The position numbers and the translations under genes are program-made. A model generated the notes under the pieces. The model was given only the letters and a program-made list of their open reading frames with translations. It was not told the DNA's origin and did not search any database. A DNA stretch of 29,606 bases from Lachnospiraceae bacterium (GTDB lineage Bacteria > Bacillota > Clostridia > Lachnospirales > Lachnospiraceae), in assembly GCA_900771195.1 (NCBI GenBank), contig CAAGMZ010000030.1, positions 1 to 29,606 on the forward strand, in the 5' to 3' direction. Below, one piece after another: positions 22,479-29,606 of this stretch. Numbering within the stretch: the first letter of the stretch is position 1; the number at the start of each line of letters is the position of its first letter.

Positions 22479-24359
22479 TTATACCTCTCTGTAGTCTCCG
22501 TCAACTACATTGTCATCCTGTGTGTATCCTGCCTGCTGTGCTGACTGGTCGCCTCCCATATCGGGACCTGCTCCGGCTGCACCTGCTCCGGCTGCGCTCT
22601 GCTGCTCATAAAGCTTTGCAAAAAGAGACTGTGCACTGTTCATAAGTTTTTCCTTGCCTGCCTTAATCTCGTCTGCATCAGCATCCGTCATGTTATCAGG
22701 TGTAGTTCTGTCCAGAACTGCCTTAAGTGCGTTAAGGTCTGCCTCAACAGCCTGCTTTTCGCTTGCGCTTACCTTATCGCCAACCTCATCAAGTGCCTTC
22801 TGTGTCTGGAATACCATTGAATCAGCCTCGTTACGGGCCTCAATGTCATCCTTACGCTTCTTATCCTGTGCCTCAAACTCAGCAGCTTCCTTAACAGCCT
22901 TCTCGATATCCTCATCTGACATGTTGGAGCCTGATGTAATCGTGATGTGCTGTTCCTTACCTGTTCCGAGATCCTTGGCTGATACATTAACGATACCGTT
23001 GGCATCTATATCAAAAGTAACTTCAATCTGAGGAACTCCTCTTCTTGCGGGAGGTATTCCGTCAAGTCTGAACTGTCCAAGTGACTTGTTATCCTTTGCA
23101 AACTGTCTCTCACCCTGAAGAACATTAATATCAACTGCGGTCTGGTTGTCTGCTGCTGTTGAGAATATCTGGCTCTTCTTGGTAGGAATTGTTGTATTTC
23201 TCTCAATAAGCTTTGTTGCTATACCGCCCATTGTCTCGATTGACAGTGAAAGAGGTGTAACATCGAGAAGAAGGATGTCGCCTGCACCTGCATCACCGGC
23301 AAGCTTACCGCCCTGAATGGAAGCACCTACTGCTACGCACTCATCAGGATTAAGTGATTTATTGGGCTCCTTGCCTGTAAGCTGTTTAACCTTTTCCTGA
23401 ACGCAGGGAACACGTGTTGAACCTCCTACAAGGAGAACCTTGGAAATGTCTGAGAAATTAAGTCCTGCATCCCTCATGGCATTCTGTACCGGAACTGCCG
23501 TTCTCTCAACAAGGTCATGTACAAGCTCCTCAAACTTAGCTCTTGAAAGATTCATGTCAAAATGCTTAGGTCCGTCAGCAGTTGCAGTGATGAAGGGAAG
23601 GTTGATATTCGTGGTAGTTGCACTTGAAAGTTCCTTCTTAGCCTTCTCTGCTGCTTCCTTAAGTCTCTGAAGGGCCATCTTATCAGTTGAAAGGTCTACG
23701 CCTTCAGCCTTCTTGAACTCTTCTATCATCCAGTCGATTATCTTCTGGTCAAAATCATCACCGCCAAGTCTTGTATCACCGTTAGTAGCGAGAACTTCGA
23801 TAACTCCGTCACCGATTTCAATGATTGATACATCAAATGTACCACCGCCAAGGTCATAAACCATAACCTTCTGCTCTGTCTCGTTATCAAGGCCATAAGC
23901 AAGAGCTGCTGCCGTAGGCTCATTGATAATACGCTTTACATCAAGTCCCGCAATCTTGCCGGCATCCTTTGTAGCCTGACGCTGTGCATCATTGAAATAT
24001 GCAGGAACAGTAATAACCGCCTCTGAAACCTTCTCGCCAAGATAGCTCTCTGCATCTGCTTTAAGCTTCTGGAGAATCATTGCTGAAATCTCCTGAGGTG
24101 TATAATTCTTACCATCAATTGACACCTTGTAGTCAGAACCCATGTGTCTCTTGATGGATGAAATAGTCTTGTCAGCGTTGGTAACAGCCTGACGCTTTGC
24201 AGGCTCACCTACAAGTCTCTCACCGGTCTTTGTAAATGCCACAACTGAAGGAGTTGTTCTTACACCCTCTGTGTTAGCTATAACTACCGGCTTTCCGCCT
24301 TCCATAACTGCCACGCAGCTGTTTGTCGTTCCTAAGTCAATACCAATAATCTTACTCAT
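22479..24359 (-). CDS. dnaK: Chaperone protein DnaK (Hsp70)
   Basis: Main Hsp70 of the cell, refolds proteins with DnaJ and GrpE. 626 residues. N-terminal ATPase with GIDLGTTNSCVAVMEG, the EPTAAALAYGLD motif, DLGGGTFDVSI and VGGSTRVP; substrate-binding domain with PLSLSIETMGG and the lid. The C-terminus is Gly/Ala/Gln-rich with DDNVVDGDYREV. It lacks the extra GrpE-related insertion loop features of Gram-negative DnaK that I would look for near residue 80, as is usual for Gram-positive forms. AAAGGAG lies 9 nt before the ATG. It is the third gene of the hrcA operon, 34 bp after grpE. Confidence 0.97.
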   Translation of the reverse strand: MSKIIGIDLGTTNSCVAVMEGGKPVVIANTEGVRTTPSVVAFTKTGERLVGEPAKRQAVTNADKTISSIKRHMGSDYKVSIDGKNYTPQEISAMILQKLKADAESYLGEKVSEAVITVPAYFNDAQRQATKDAGKIAGLDVKRIINEPTAAALAYGLDNETEQKVMVYDLGGGTFDVSIIEIGDGVIEVLATNGDTRLGGDDFDQKIIDWMIEEFKKAEGVDLSTDKMALQRLKEAAEKAKKELSSATTTNINLPFITATADGPKHFDMNLSRAKFEELVHDLVERTAVPVQNAMRDAGLNFSDISKVLLVGGSTRVPCVQEKVKQLTGKEPNKSLNPDECVAVGASIQGGKLAGDAGAGDILLLDVTPLSLSIETMGGIATKLIERNTTIPTKKSQIFSTAADNQTAVDINVLQGERQFAKDNKSLGQFRLDGIPPARRGVPQIEVTFDIDANGIVNVSAKDLGTGKEQHITITSGSNMSDEDIEKAVKEAAEFEAQDKKRKDDIEARNEADSMVFQTQKALDEVGDKVSASEKQAVEADLNALKAVLDRTTPDNMTDADADEIKAGKEKLMNSAQSLFAKLYEQQSAAGAGAAGAGPDMGGDQSAQQAGYTQDDNVVDGDYREV

Positions 24360-24393
24360 AATTCATATCTCCTTTAAATTATTCTGTGAAAAA

Positions 24394-25044
24394 TTAATTT
24401 GCTACTTTAACCATACTGTGGCGCACTACAGAATCTTTATAGGTATAACCCTTCTGAAGCACTTCTGCCACAATATTCTCACCAAGGCTTTCATCATCCA
24501 CATGCATCACTGCGTTGTGGTACTGTGGATCAAATTCCTTTCCTTCTGCCTCAATCTCCTTGACTCCTGCGTCCTCAAGCATCTTTGTAAGCTGCTTATA
24601 AACCTTATCCATGCCGTCGGCAAAAGGCTTTTCCTTTTCTTCCTCCGATACGGTTGCAAGACCTCTTTCAAAATTATCAACAACCGGAAGAAGCTTTACT
24701 ATGATGTCCTTGGCCCCGATTTCGTACATTGAGGATTTCTCCTTCTCCGTACGCTTTCTGAAGTTATCGAACTCAGCCATGACTCTTCTGTACTTGTCTG
24801 TAAGCTCCTCTATCTGCTGGTCTTTTTTGTCCTTTTTGTCTTTCTTCTTGAAAAAGCCTTTTTTGTCATCCGGCTTTTCGTTTTCTTCGGCGTCCTCCTG
24901 AACAGTTTCTTCTGTCTCTTCTGCCTTTTCTTCAGCTGCTTCCGTTGTCTCGTCCGATGCCTCTTTTTCCTCTTCCTTCGGCTCTTTGGCTTCCGCCTCC
25001 GAGTTTTCTTTCTCTAAATCAATATCTTTTACGTTATCTTCCAA
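24394..25044 (-). CDS. grpE: Nucleotide exchange factor GrpE
   Basis: GrpE releases ADP from DnaK. The protein has a long acidic, Glu/Lys-rich N-terminal extension (about 80 residues), a lysine-rich patch GFFKKKDKKDKKD, then the coiled-coil (IEELTDKYRRVMAEFDNFRKR) and the C-terminal beta domain with YHNAVMHVDDESLGENIVAE and a VLQKGYTYKDSVVRHSMV end. The start is uncertain: TTG 25044 (216 aa) has AAGGTGG 8 nt upstream, while ATG codons at 25083-25068 inside hrcA lack a ribosome binding site. With TTG the gene begins 1 base after the hrcA stop. Confidence 0.93.
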   Translation of the reverse strand: MEDNVKDIDLEKENSEAEAKEPKEEEKEASDETTEAAEEKAEETEETVQEDAEENEKPDDKKGFFKKKDKKDKKDQQIEELTDKYRRVMAEFDNFRKRTEKEKSSMYEIGAKDIIVKLLPVVDNFERGLATVSEEEKEKPFADGMDKVYKQLTKMLEDAGVKEIEAEGKEFDPQYHNAVMHVDDESLGENIVAEVLQKGYTYKDSVVRHSMVKVAN

Positions 25045-25045
25045 G

Positions 25046-26098
25046 TTATTCGCCACCTTTCTGATCATCAAACGCATCATCAAGCTGCGTCTTTACGCTC
25101 TTAATAGTCTCAACAACCTTCTCGTAATCCATTCGCTTGGGACCGATTATTCCGATTGTTCCCTTGGAGCCGTCATGAAGCTCATATGTAGCAGTTACAA
25201 CACTGCAATCCTTCATGCCGTCAACAGGGGTCTCTTCACCGATGTAAACCCTGATGTCTCCATCCTCCTGTGAATCATTCACAAGACTTGCAAGAGCTTT
25301 TTTCTCTTCCAACGCATATATAAGTTCACTTGCCCTGGAATTATCGCTGAGCTCCGGATATTTAAAAATATTGGTAGCTCCGCTTGTATATATCTGAAGG
25401 TCATCCCCGCCGGCGGCTGCTGCCGCGATAGCATCGAGAATGTCTCTCATCAGCAGACTGTACTCTCCGGCCTGAGCCGTAAGCTTTGATATGGTAGAGA
25501 GGTTGATTTCTTCAAGCGACATTCCTGCGATTTCACTGTTGAGCATCAGATTAAGCTTAAGACACTCCTCTGTGCTTATGTTCATCGCATTCTGAATTAT
25601 CGAGTTCTTTATTGTATTACCGTCAAGAACTGCTACTGCAAGTATCTTGCCCTTTTCAATCTGCGAAATCTGAATAAATTTAATTGTGCGTCCCTTTTGA
25701 CTGGGTGCCGCAACCATAGTCGCATAATTTGTATTGGCGGCAAGTGTCTTTGCCACATTCTGGAGAAGGTCCTCTACTCTGTCAACCTTCTCAAGGAGTA
25801 CATCTTCGCGCTTATTCAGCTCACTTTCGCGCTTGTCAAGCGCTTCCTGCTTCTCCTGCATCAGATTGTCGACATAAAAGCGGTAGCCTGCATCGGAAGG
25901 AATTCTTCCCGCCGAGGTATGGGGTTGGATAATGTATCCCAGCTCCTCGAGGTCTGCCATCTCATTACGGATTGTTGCCGAACTAAGGTTGAGATCCGTG
26001 TACTTGGAAATGGTTCTTGAACCTACCGGTTCGCCTGTCTCAAGATAAGTGCGGATAACTGCATTAAGAATCTTTACTTTTCTCTCATCCATTTCCAT
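25046..26098 (-). CDS. hrcA: Heat-inducible transcription repressor HrcA
   Basis: HrcA binds CIRCE and represses chaperone genes, with activity linked to chaperone availability. 350 residues. The N-terminal winged helix shows RKVKILNAVIRTYLETGEPVG, then SRTISKYTDLNLSSATIRNE with MADLEELGYI, and the typical PHTSAGRIPSD sequence near 70. The C-terminal GAF-like domain ends with the VTATYELHDGSKGTIGIIGPKRMDYEKV region. The start ATG 26098 has GGGAGG 7 nt upstream; a GTG at 26128 would overlap the CIRCE and is unlikely. It is the first gene of the hrcA-grpE-dnaK-dnaJ operon, and the two CIRCE sites in the window are its likely targets. Confidence 0.96.
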   Translation of the reverse strand: MEMDERKVKILNAVIRTYLETGEPVGSRTISKYTDLNLSSATIRNEMADLEELGYIIQPHTSAGRIPSDAGYRFYVDNLMQEKQEALDKRESELNKREDVLLEKVDRVEDLLQNVAKTLAANTNYATMVAAPSQKGRTIKFIQISQIEKGKILAVAVLDGNTIKNSIIQNAMNISTEECLKLNLMLNSEIAGMSLEEINLSTISKLTAQAGEYSLLMRDILDAIAAAAAGGDDLQIYTSGATNIFKYPELSDNSRASELIYALEEKKALASLVNDSQEDGDIRVYIGEETPVDGMKDCSVVTATYELHDGSKGTIGIIGPKRMDYEKVVETIKSVKTQLDDAFDDQKGGE

Positions 26099-26121
26099 GG
26101 CATTTCCTCCCTTTTCTTTTG

Positions 26122-26148
26122 TTAGCACTCGTCTTTGTAGAGTGCTAA
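26122..26148. promoter_or_regulatory. CIRCE operator of the hrcA operon
   Basis: Perfect TTAGCACTC-N9-GAGTGCTAA, placed in the 5' leader between the -10 and the hrcA ribosome binding site. Confidence 0.97.
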
Positions 26149-26164
26149 CATCTTTGCTATACTT

Positions 26165-26193
26165 AAGATATCACTACATATATCGTTTGTCAA
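26165..26193 (-). promoter_or_regulatory. Promoter of the hrcA operon
   Basis: On the minus strand consensus TTGACA (26188-26193) and TATCTT (26165-26170) are spaced by 17 bp; the start lies just before the CIRCE. Confidence 0.85.
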
Positions 26194-26237
26194 CAACAAT
26201 TTAAAATATTTTTTTGTCTTCTTATTCTCTGTTATGA

Positions 26238-26327
26238 TGATGTAAGTAAAAATTGCGAAGCAATGGAACAATCCGGTTACATCAGTGCGTGGCAAAAGGC
26301 ACTTTTGACACGCACATCATTATAATG
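26238..26327. other. Structured intergenic element of unknown function
   Basis: TGATGTAA (26238-26245) pairs with TTACATCA (26277-26284) and encloses a hairpin ATTGC-GAA-GCAAT (26252-26264). Next comes GTGCGTG-g-CAAAAG-GCA-CTTTTG-a-CACGCAC (26285-26315), 13 pairs with one mismatch, and then the palindrome CATTATAATG (26318-26327). It lies between the pflA terminator and the hrcA promoter. No coding potential is seen. It could be an RNA element or a dispersed repeat. Confidence 0.55.
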
Positions 26328-26380
26328 TAAAAATAAAAACACACAAATCACCATCCGTACAGAATGGTTGACTTGTGTGT
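26326..26380 (-). terminator. Intrinsic terminator of the pfl operon
   Basis: ACACACAA (26339-26346) pairs with TTGTGTGT (26373-26380), with inner ACCAT/ATGGT pairing; on the minus strand TTTTTATTTTTAC follows. It lies 6 bases after the pflA stop. Confidence 0.88.
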
Positions 26381-26386
26381 CAATAA

Positions 26387-27133
26387 TTATTTTTCCTGAC
26401 TGCATTTCAGGATTACCTGTGCATTCTCAACTCTTTCCGCTGTCGGCGGATTCACGCCCTCAAGCGGATATGGTATTCCGAGCGCCTTCCATTTGGGGAC
26501 CCCAAACACATGATAGGGCAGCACTTCAACCTTATCTACATTGTTTAATGAAGAGATAAACTCCGAAAGACGAATCAGAAGAGCATCATCATCACTGGCT
26601 GCCGGTCCGCCGGGAACAAGCACATGACGTATCCATACCGGCTTCCCTGTCTCATCCAGATATTTTGCACAGTCCAGAATGTTGGCATTGGTGTGACCCG
26701 TAAGTATACGGTGCTTTTCATCATCAATCTGCTTAATATCAAGCATCACAAGGTCAGTAACATCCATAAGCAGTCTGAATTTTTTCATAAACGGCTCTTC
26801 CCTGGTAAACGGCTGTCCGCTTGTGTCGAGGCAGGTATTTATGCCGTTTTCCCTGCAAAGTCTGAAAAGCTCAGTGACAAAATCAATCTGAAGAAGCGGT
26901 TCTCCTCCGCTTACCGTGATTCCTCCCTTGTCTCCCCAGTAAGCCTTATACCGCATGGCCTGCTTCAACACATCCTCTGCAGAACGTTCGCTTCCCTTTG
27001 ACATTTCCCATGTGTCCGGATTGTGGCAGAACTGGCAGCGCATGTTACAGCCTGTCAGAAATACCACAAACCTTATTCCCGGTCCGTCCACCGAACCAAA
27101 AGTCTCAACAGAGTGAATGAATCCGGTACTCAT
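26387..27133 (-). CDS. pflA: Pyruvate formate-lyase activating enzyme
   Basis: Radical SAM enzyme that abstracts hydrogen from the active-site glycine of PflB under anaerobic conditions. The 248 residues include ETFGSVDGPGIRFVVFLTGC and the cluster motif CNMRCQFC (C29, C33, C36), followed by the GGITVSGGEPLLQ segment near 80 and LVPGGPA near 170. No extra ferredoxin domain is present, so it is the classic short type. Its ATG overlaps the pflB stop (TAATG) by one base, so the two are translationally coupled. A terminator follows. Confidence 0.95.
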   Translation of the reverse strand: MSTGFIHSVETFGSVDGPGIRFVVFLTGCNMRCQFCHNPDTWEMSKGSERSAEDVLKQAMRYKAYWGDKGGITVSGGEPLLQIDFVTELFRLCRENGINTCLDTSGQPFTREEPFMKKFRLLMDVTDLVMLDIKQIDDEKHRILTGHTNANILDCAKYLDETGKPVWIRHVLVPGGPAASDDDALLIRLSEFISSLNNVDKVEVLPYHVFGVPKWKALGIPYPLEGVNPPTAERVENAQVILKCSQEK

Positions 27134-29385
27134 TACATTGTTCCATGGCAGGTTCTGGCAATAACATCCATCTGCTGCTCTCTTGTAAGGTCAATAAACT
27201 TAACGGCATATCCTGAAACACGTATCGTAAAGTTCGCGTATTCTTCTTTCTCAGGATGTTCCATGGCATCTATAAGTTTGTCTGTTCCGAACACATTCAC
27301 ATTGAGATGGTGCCCGCCCTTCTCAAAATATCCGTCAAGCACATGAACAAGGCTTTCCGTTCTCTCTTCATCACTGTGTCCGAGTGCATCAGGATGTATG
27401 GTCTGTGTATTGGAAATTCCGTCAAGTGCATATTCATAAGGAAGCTTTGCAACAGAGTTAAGCGATGCAAGAAGTCCGTTTTTCTCTGCTCCGTAGCTGG
27501 GATTGGCCCCCGGTGAGAACGGTTCTCCGGCTTTTCTTCCGTCAGGCAGTGCACCCGTTGCCTTCCCGTATACCACATTGGAGGTAATCGTAAGAATCGA
27601 TGTCGTAGGCTCGGAATCACGGTATGTCTCAAATTTTTCAAGCTTGCCCATAAAAGTCTTAAGAAGCCATACTGCTATCTCATCCGCTCTGTCATCGTCG
27701 TTTCCGTACTTAGGGAAATCTCCCTCAACCTTATAATCAACCACAAGTCCCTTTTCATTGCGGACAGTTTTAACCTTGGCGTATTTAATGGCGCTCAGTG
27801 AATCTACCACATGCGAAAATCCCGCAATTCCCGTGGCAAATGTACGTCTCACATCGGTATCAATAAGTGCCATCTCTGCTGCTTCGTAATAATATTTGTC
27901 ATGCATGTAGTGGATAAGATTAAGCGTGTTAACATAGAGCCCTGCAAGCCAGTCCATCATCTTATCGTATTTTTCCATAACCTCGTCATAGTCAAGATAC
28001 TCTGAAGTTATAGGTGAATATGCAGGACCTACCTGGTCTCCGGACTTCATATCGACTCCGCCGTTAATTGCATAATTCAGGCATTTGGCAAGGTTGGCTC
28101 TTGCACCGAAGAACTGCATTTCCTTACCGGTCTGTGTTGCAGATACACAGCAGCATATCGAATAATCATCGCCCCATACGGGTCTCATCACATCATCATT
28201 CTCGTACTGGATTGAGCTTGTGGTGATTGAGATGTATGAAGCATATTTTCTGAAATTCTCCGGAAGTCTCTTTGAATAAAGCACTGTAAGGTTAGGCTCC
28301 GGTGAAGGTCCCATATTTTCAAGCGTGTGAAGGAATCTGTAATCGGTTTTGGTTACCATCGAACGTCCGTCCTGCCCAAGTCCTGCTACCTCAAGCGTTG
28401 CCCATACAGGGTCCCCTGAAAAGAGCTCATTGTATGACTTGATTCTTGCAAACTTGACCATTCTGAATTTCATGGTCATATGGTCGATAAGCTCCTGTGC
28501 CTCTTCCTCTGTGAGGATTCCCGCATCCATATCCCTCTTGATATATATGTCAAGGAATGTGGATATACGGCCAACGCTCATTGCTGCACCATTCTGGGTC
28601 TTAATGGCTGCAAGATATCCAAAATAAAGCCACTGTACGGCCTCTTTTGCATTAGCCGCCGGAGCGGAAATATCATATCCGTATATTGCCGCCATTTCCT
28701 TCATCCCTTTAAGTGCCTTAATCTGCTCGGCAATCTCCTCGCGCAGTCTTATGACTTTTTCTGACATTGTGCCGTTTCCGCAGTTGTTAAGATCCTTCTG
28801 CTTCTGTTCAATAAGATAGTCTATTCCGTAAAGAGCCACACGTCTGTAATCGCCGACGATTCTTCCTCTTCCGTAAGTATCCGGAAGACCTGTCATGATT
28901 TTGTTCTTACGGGCAATTCTCATCTCAGGAGTATATGCATCAAACACTGCCTGATTATGTGTCTTATGGTATGTGTTAAAAATATGGTCAAGCTCCGGAG
29001 AGGGCGTATATCCGTACATTTCGCAGGATTCCTCTGCCATCCTTATACCGCCGTATGGCATAAATGCCCTCTTGAGAGGCTTGTCTGTCTGAAGTCCGAC
29101 AACCTTCTCCATATCCTTATATTCATCACAGATATATCCGGGGCCATGCGATGTAAGAGACGATACAACATCCGTATCCATGTCAAGAACACCGCCCTTG
29201 GCACGCTCTTCCTTCTGAAGCTCCTTAAGCTTTCCCCAAAGCTTGTTCGTCGCTTCTGTAGGACCTGCCAGAAATGACTGGTCTCCGTCATATGGTGTGT
29301 AATTAGACTGGATGAAATCACGTGTATTGATTTCTTCTTTCCAGATTTTTCCTTTAAAACCTTCCCATTCTTTTCTTTCGGGCAT
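27133..29385 (-). CDS. pflB: Formate C-acetyltransferase (pyruvate formate-lyase)
   Basis: Converts pyruvate and CoA to acetyl-CoA and formate, a main route in fermenting anaerobes. The 750 residues start MPERKEWEGFKGKIW. The active-site cysteine pair lies in ICCCVSATQTG (C412 and C413; a third cysteine, C411, precedes), and the glycyl-radical site is G725 in VSGYAVKF near the C-terminus (ending ARTCHGTM). AAAGGAG lies 8 nt before ATG 29385; the frame stays open upstream to 29583 but that part overlaps the promoter and has no ribosome binding site. It is cotranscribed with pflA. Length and motifs mark it as true PFL rather than a glycerol dehydratase or choline lyase relative. Confidence 0.97.
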   Translation of the reverse strand: MPERKEWEGFKGKIWKEEINTRDFIQSNYTPYDGDQSFLAGPTEATNKLWGKLKELQKEERAKGGVLDMDTDVVSSLTSHGPGYICDEYKDMEKVVGLQTDKPLKRAFMPYGGIRMAEESCEMYGYTPSPELDHIFNTYHKTHNQAVFDAYTPEMRIARKNKIMTGLPDTYGRGRIVGDYRRVALYGIDYLIEQKQKDLNNCGNGTMSEKVIRLREEIAEQIKALKGMKEMAAIYGYDISAPAANAKEAVQWLYFGYLAAIKTQNGAAMSVGRISTFLDIYIKRDMDAGILTEEEAQELIDHMTMKFRMVKFARIKSYNELFSGDPVWATLEVAGLGQDGRSMVTKTDYRFLHTLENMGPSPEPNLTVLYSKRLPENFRKYASYISITTSSIQYENDDVMRPVWGDDYSICCCVSATQTGKEMQFFGARANLAKCLNYAINGGVDMKSGDQVGPAYSPITSEYLDYDEVMEKYDKMMDWLAGLYVNTLNLIHYMHDKYYYEAAEMALIDTDVRRTFATGIAGFSHVVDSLSAIKYAKVKTVRNEKGLVVDYKVEGDFPKYGNDDDRADEIAVWLLKTFMGKLEKFETYRDSEPTTSILTITSNVVYGKATGALPDGRKAGEPFSPGANPSYGAEKNGLLASLNSVAKLPYEYALDGISNTQTIHPDALGHSDEERTESLVHVLDGYFEKGGHHLNVNVFGTDKLIDAMEHPEKEEYANFTIRVSGYAVKFIDLTREQQMDVIARTCHGTM

Positions 29386-29428
29386 GATAGTATCTCCTTT
29401 TTTGAATATATAGTAAGTTGCACCTTGG

Positions 29429-29457
29429 AGCATATCATACCACATGTTGTATGTCAA
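29429..29457 (-). promoter_or_regulatory. pflB promoter
   Basis: On the minus strand consensus TTGACA (29452-29457) and TATGCT (29429-29434, with an extended TGA before it) are spaced by 17 bp. Confidence 0.8.
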
Positions 29458-29503
29458 CAGTAAATATGTGCCAAATGTTGTACAATTATGGTGAATCACC
29501 ATA
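29440..29503. promoter_or_regulatory. Direct repeats and palindrome at the pflB promoter
   Basis: On the minus strand TACAACAT(G/T)TGG occurs at 29440-29451 and 29471-29482, 31 bp apart (three helix turns). The first copy covers the promoter spacer. Further upstream is the 17-bp palindrome TATGGTGAATCACCATA (29487-29503, one central base unpaired). These are candidate sites for regulators of fermentation genes. Confidence 0.45.
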
Positions 29504-29606
29504 TTATTTTTCCGCCATATACTAAAATATATAATCTCTCGGAATCCTGAGTGATTATTTCCAGCACAGCTGGTAAAGAACATTGAAAAGTGAATATTAT
29601 CCGAAA
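29504..29606. other. Right edge of window, no gene seen
   Basis: This AT-rich stretch beyond the pflB control region holds no supported gene. A short inverted repeat CCAGC-ACA-GCTGG lies at 29561-29573, without a T tract. Confidence 0.5.

Noticed and set aside
24271..24732. Open frame of 153 codons on the plus strand across the dnaK-grpE junction
   Set aside because: Antisense to two well-defined chaperone genes with no independent support.
26305..26326. TTGACA and TATAAT on the plus strand as a promoter
   Set aside because: The spacing is only 10 bp; both motifs are parts of hairpins in the structured element.
29386..29583. Upstream extension of the pflB reading frame
   Set aside because: It crosses a consensus promoter, has no ribosome binding site, and PflB proteins begin at the residues matching MPERKEW.

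Overview
The window looks like a chromosomal core segment of an anaerobic, low-to-mid GC Clostridia bacterium, most likely of the family Lachnospiraceae. This rests on gene content: the SCIFF peptide/maturase pair next to secDF, recJ and apt; pyruvate formate-lyase with its activase; FeoAB; a DUF1292 protein; and HrcA with two perfect CIRCE operators. Ribosome binding sites are strong AGGAGG types and genes are packed in tight operons. The family assignment is inference from protein features, without any database search. I see no phage, insertion sequence or CRISPR array.

Layout. (1) 1-1000: a short nuclease-like protein that appears truncated, a noncoding stretch with repeated GCAGTAAA motifs, then the terminator of the next operon. 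(2) 1006-7205, minus strand: scfA-scfB-secDF-recJ-apt. scfA is a 46-codon gene encoding a peptide with exactly six cysteines, the substrate of the radical SAM maturase ScfB; an intrinsic terminator between the two probably makes peptide exceed enzyme. (3) 7412-7811, plus strand: tRNA-Leu(AAG), tRNA-Leu(CAG), tRNA-Thr(CGT). (4) 7872-10679, minus strand: a DHH phosphoesterase, an unknown zinc-ribbon membrane protein, and lgt. (5) 10786-12340, plus strand: an ABC ATPase and permease of the nitrate/sulfonate type, without a binding protein beside them. (6) 12344-15028, minus strand: htpG then lepB, with a CIRCE upstream. (7) 15224-16522, minus strand: an Lrp/AsnC regulator, maf and a small acidic protein. 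(8) 16855-17160, plus strand: a DUF1292 protein. (9) 17168-26098, minus strand: hrcA-grpE-dnaK-dnaJ-feoA-feoB and a UvrD/PcrA-type helicase, with almost no spacing from dnaJ to feoB. (10) 26387-29385, minus strand: pflB-pflA.

How the parts fit. HrcA encoded here should control both its own operon and htpG through the two CIRCE sites. ferrous iron uptake (feoAB) follows dnaJ directly, so it may partly share heat-shock transcription. PflA activates PflB by creating its glycyl radical, and ScfB uses related radical SAM chemistry to cross-link ScfA; both need anaerobic conditions and iron-sulfur clusters, in keeping with the iron transporter nearby. SecDF, LepB and Lgt are parts of protein export and lipoprotein maturation.

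The most notable items are the scfA/scfB system with a palindrome at its promoter, a promoter-terminator unit giving a predicted transcript of about 60 nt upstream of the Lrp gene, a structured intergenic element at 26238-26327, the repeat cluster at 660-830 beside a gene with a possible AUU start, and the zinc-ribbon membrane protein of unknown function.
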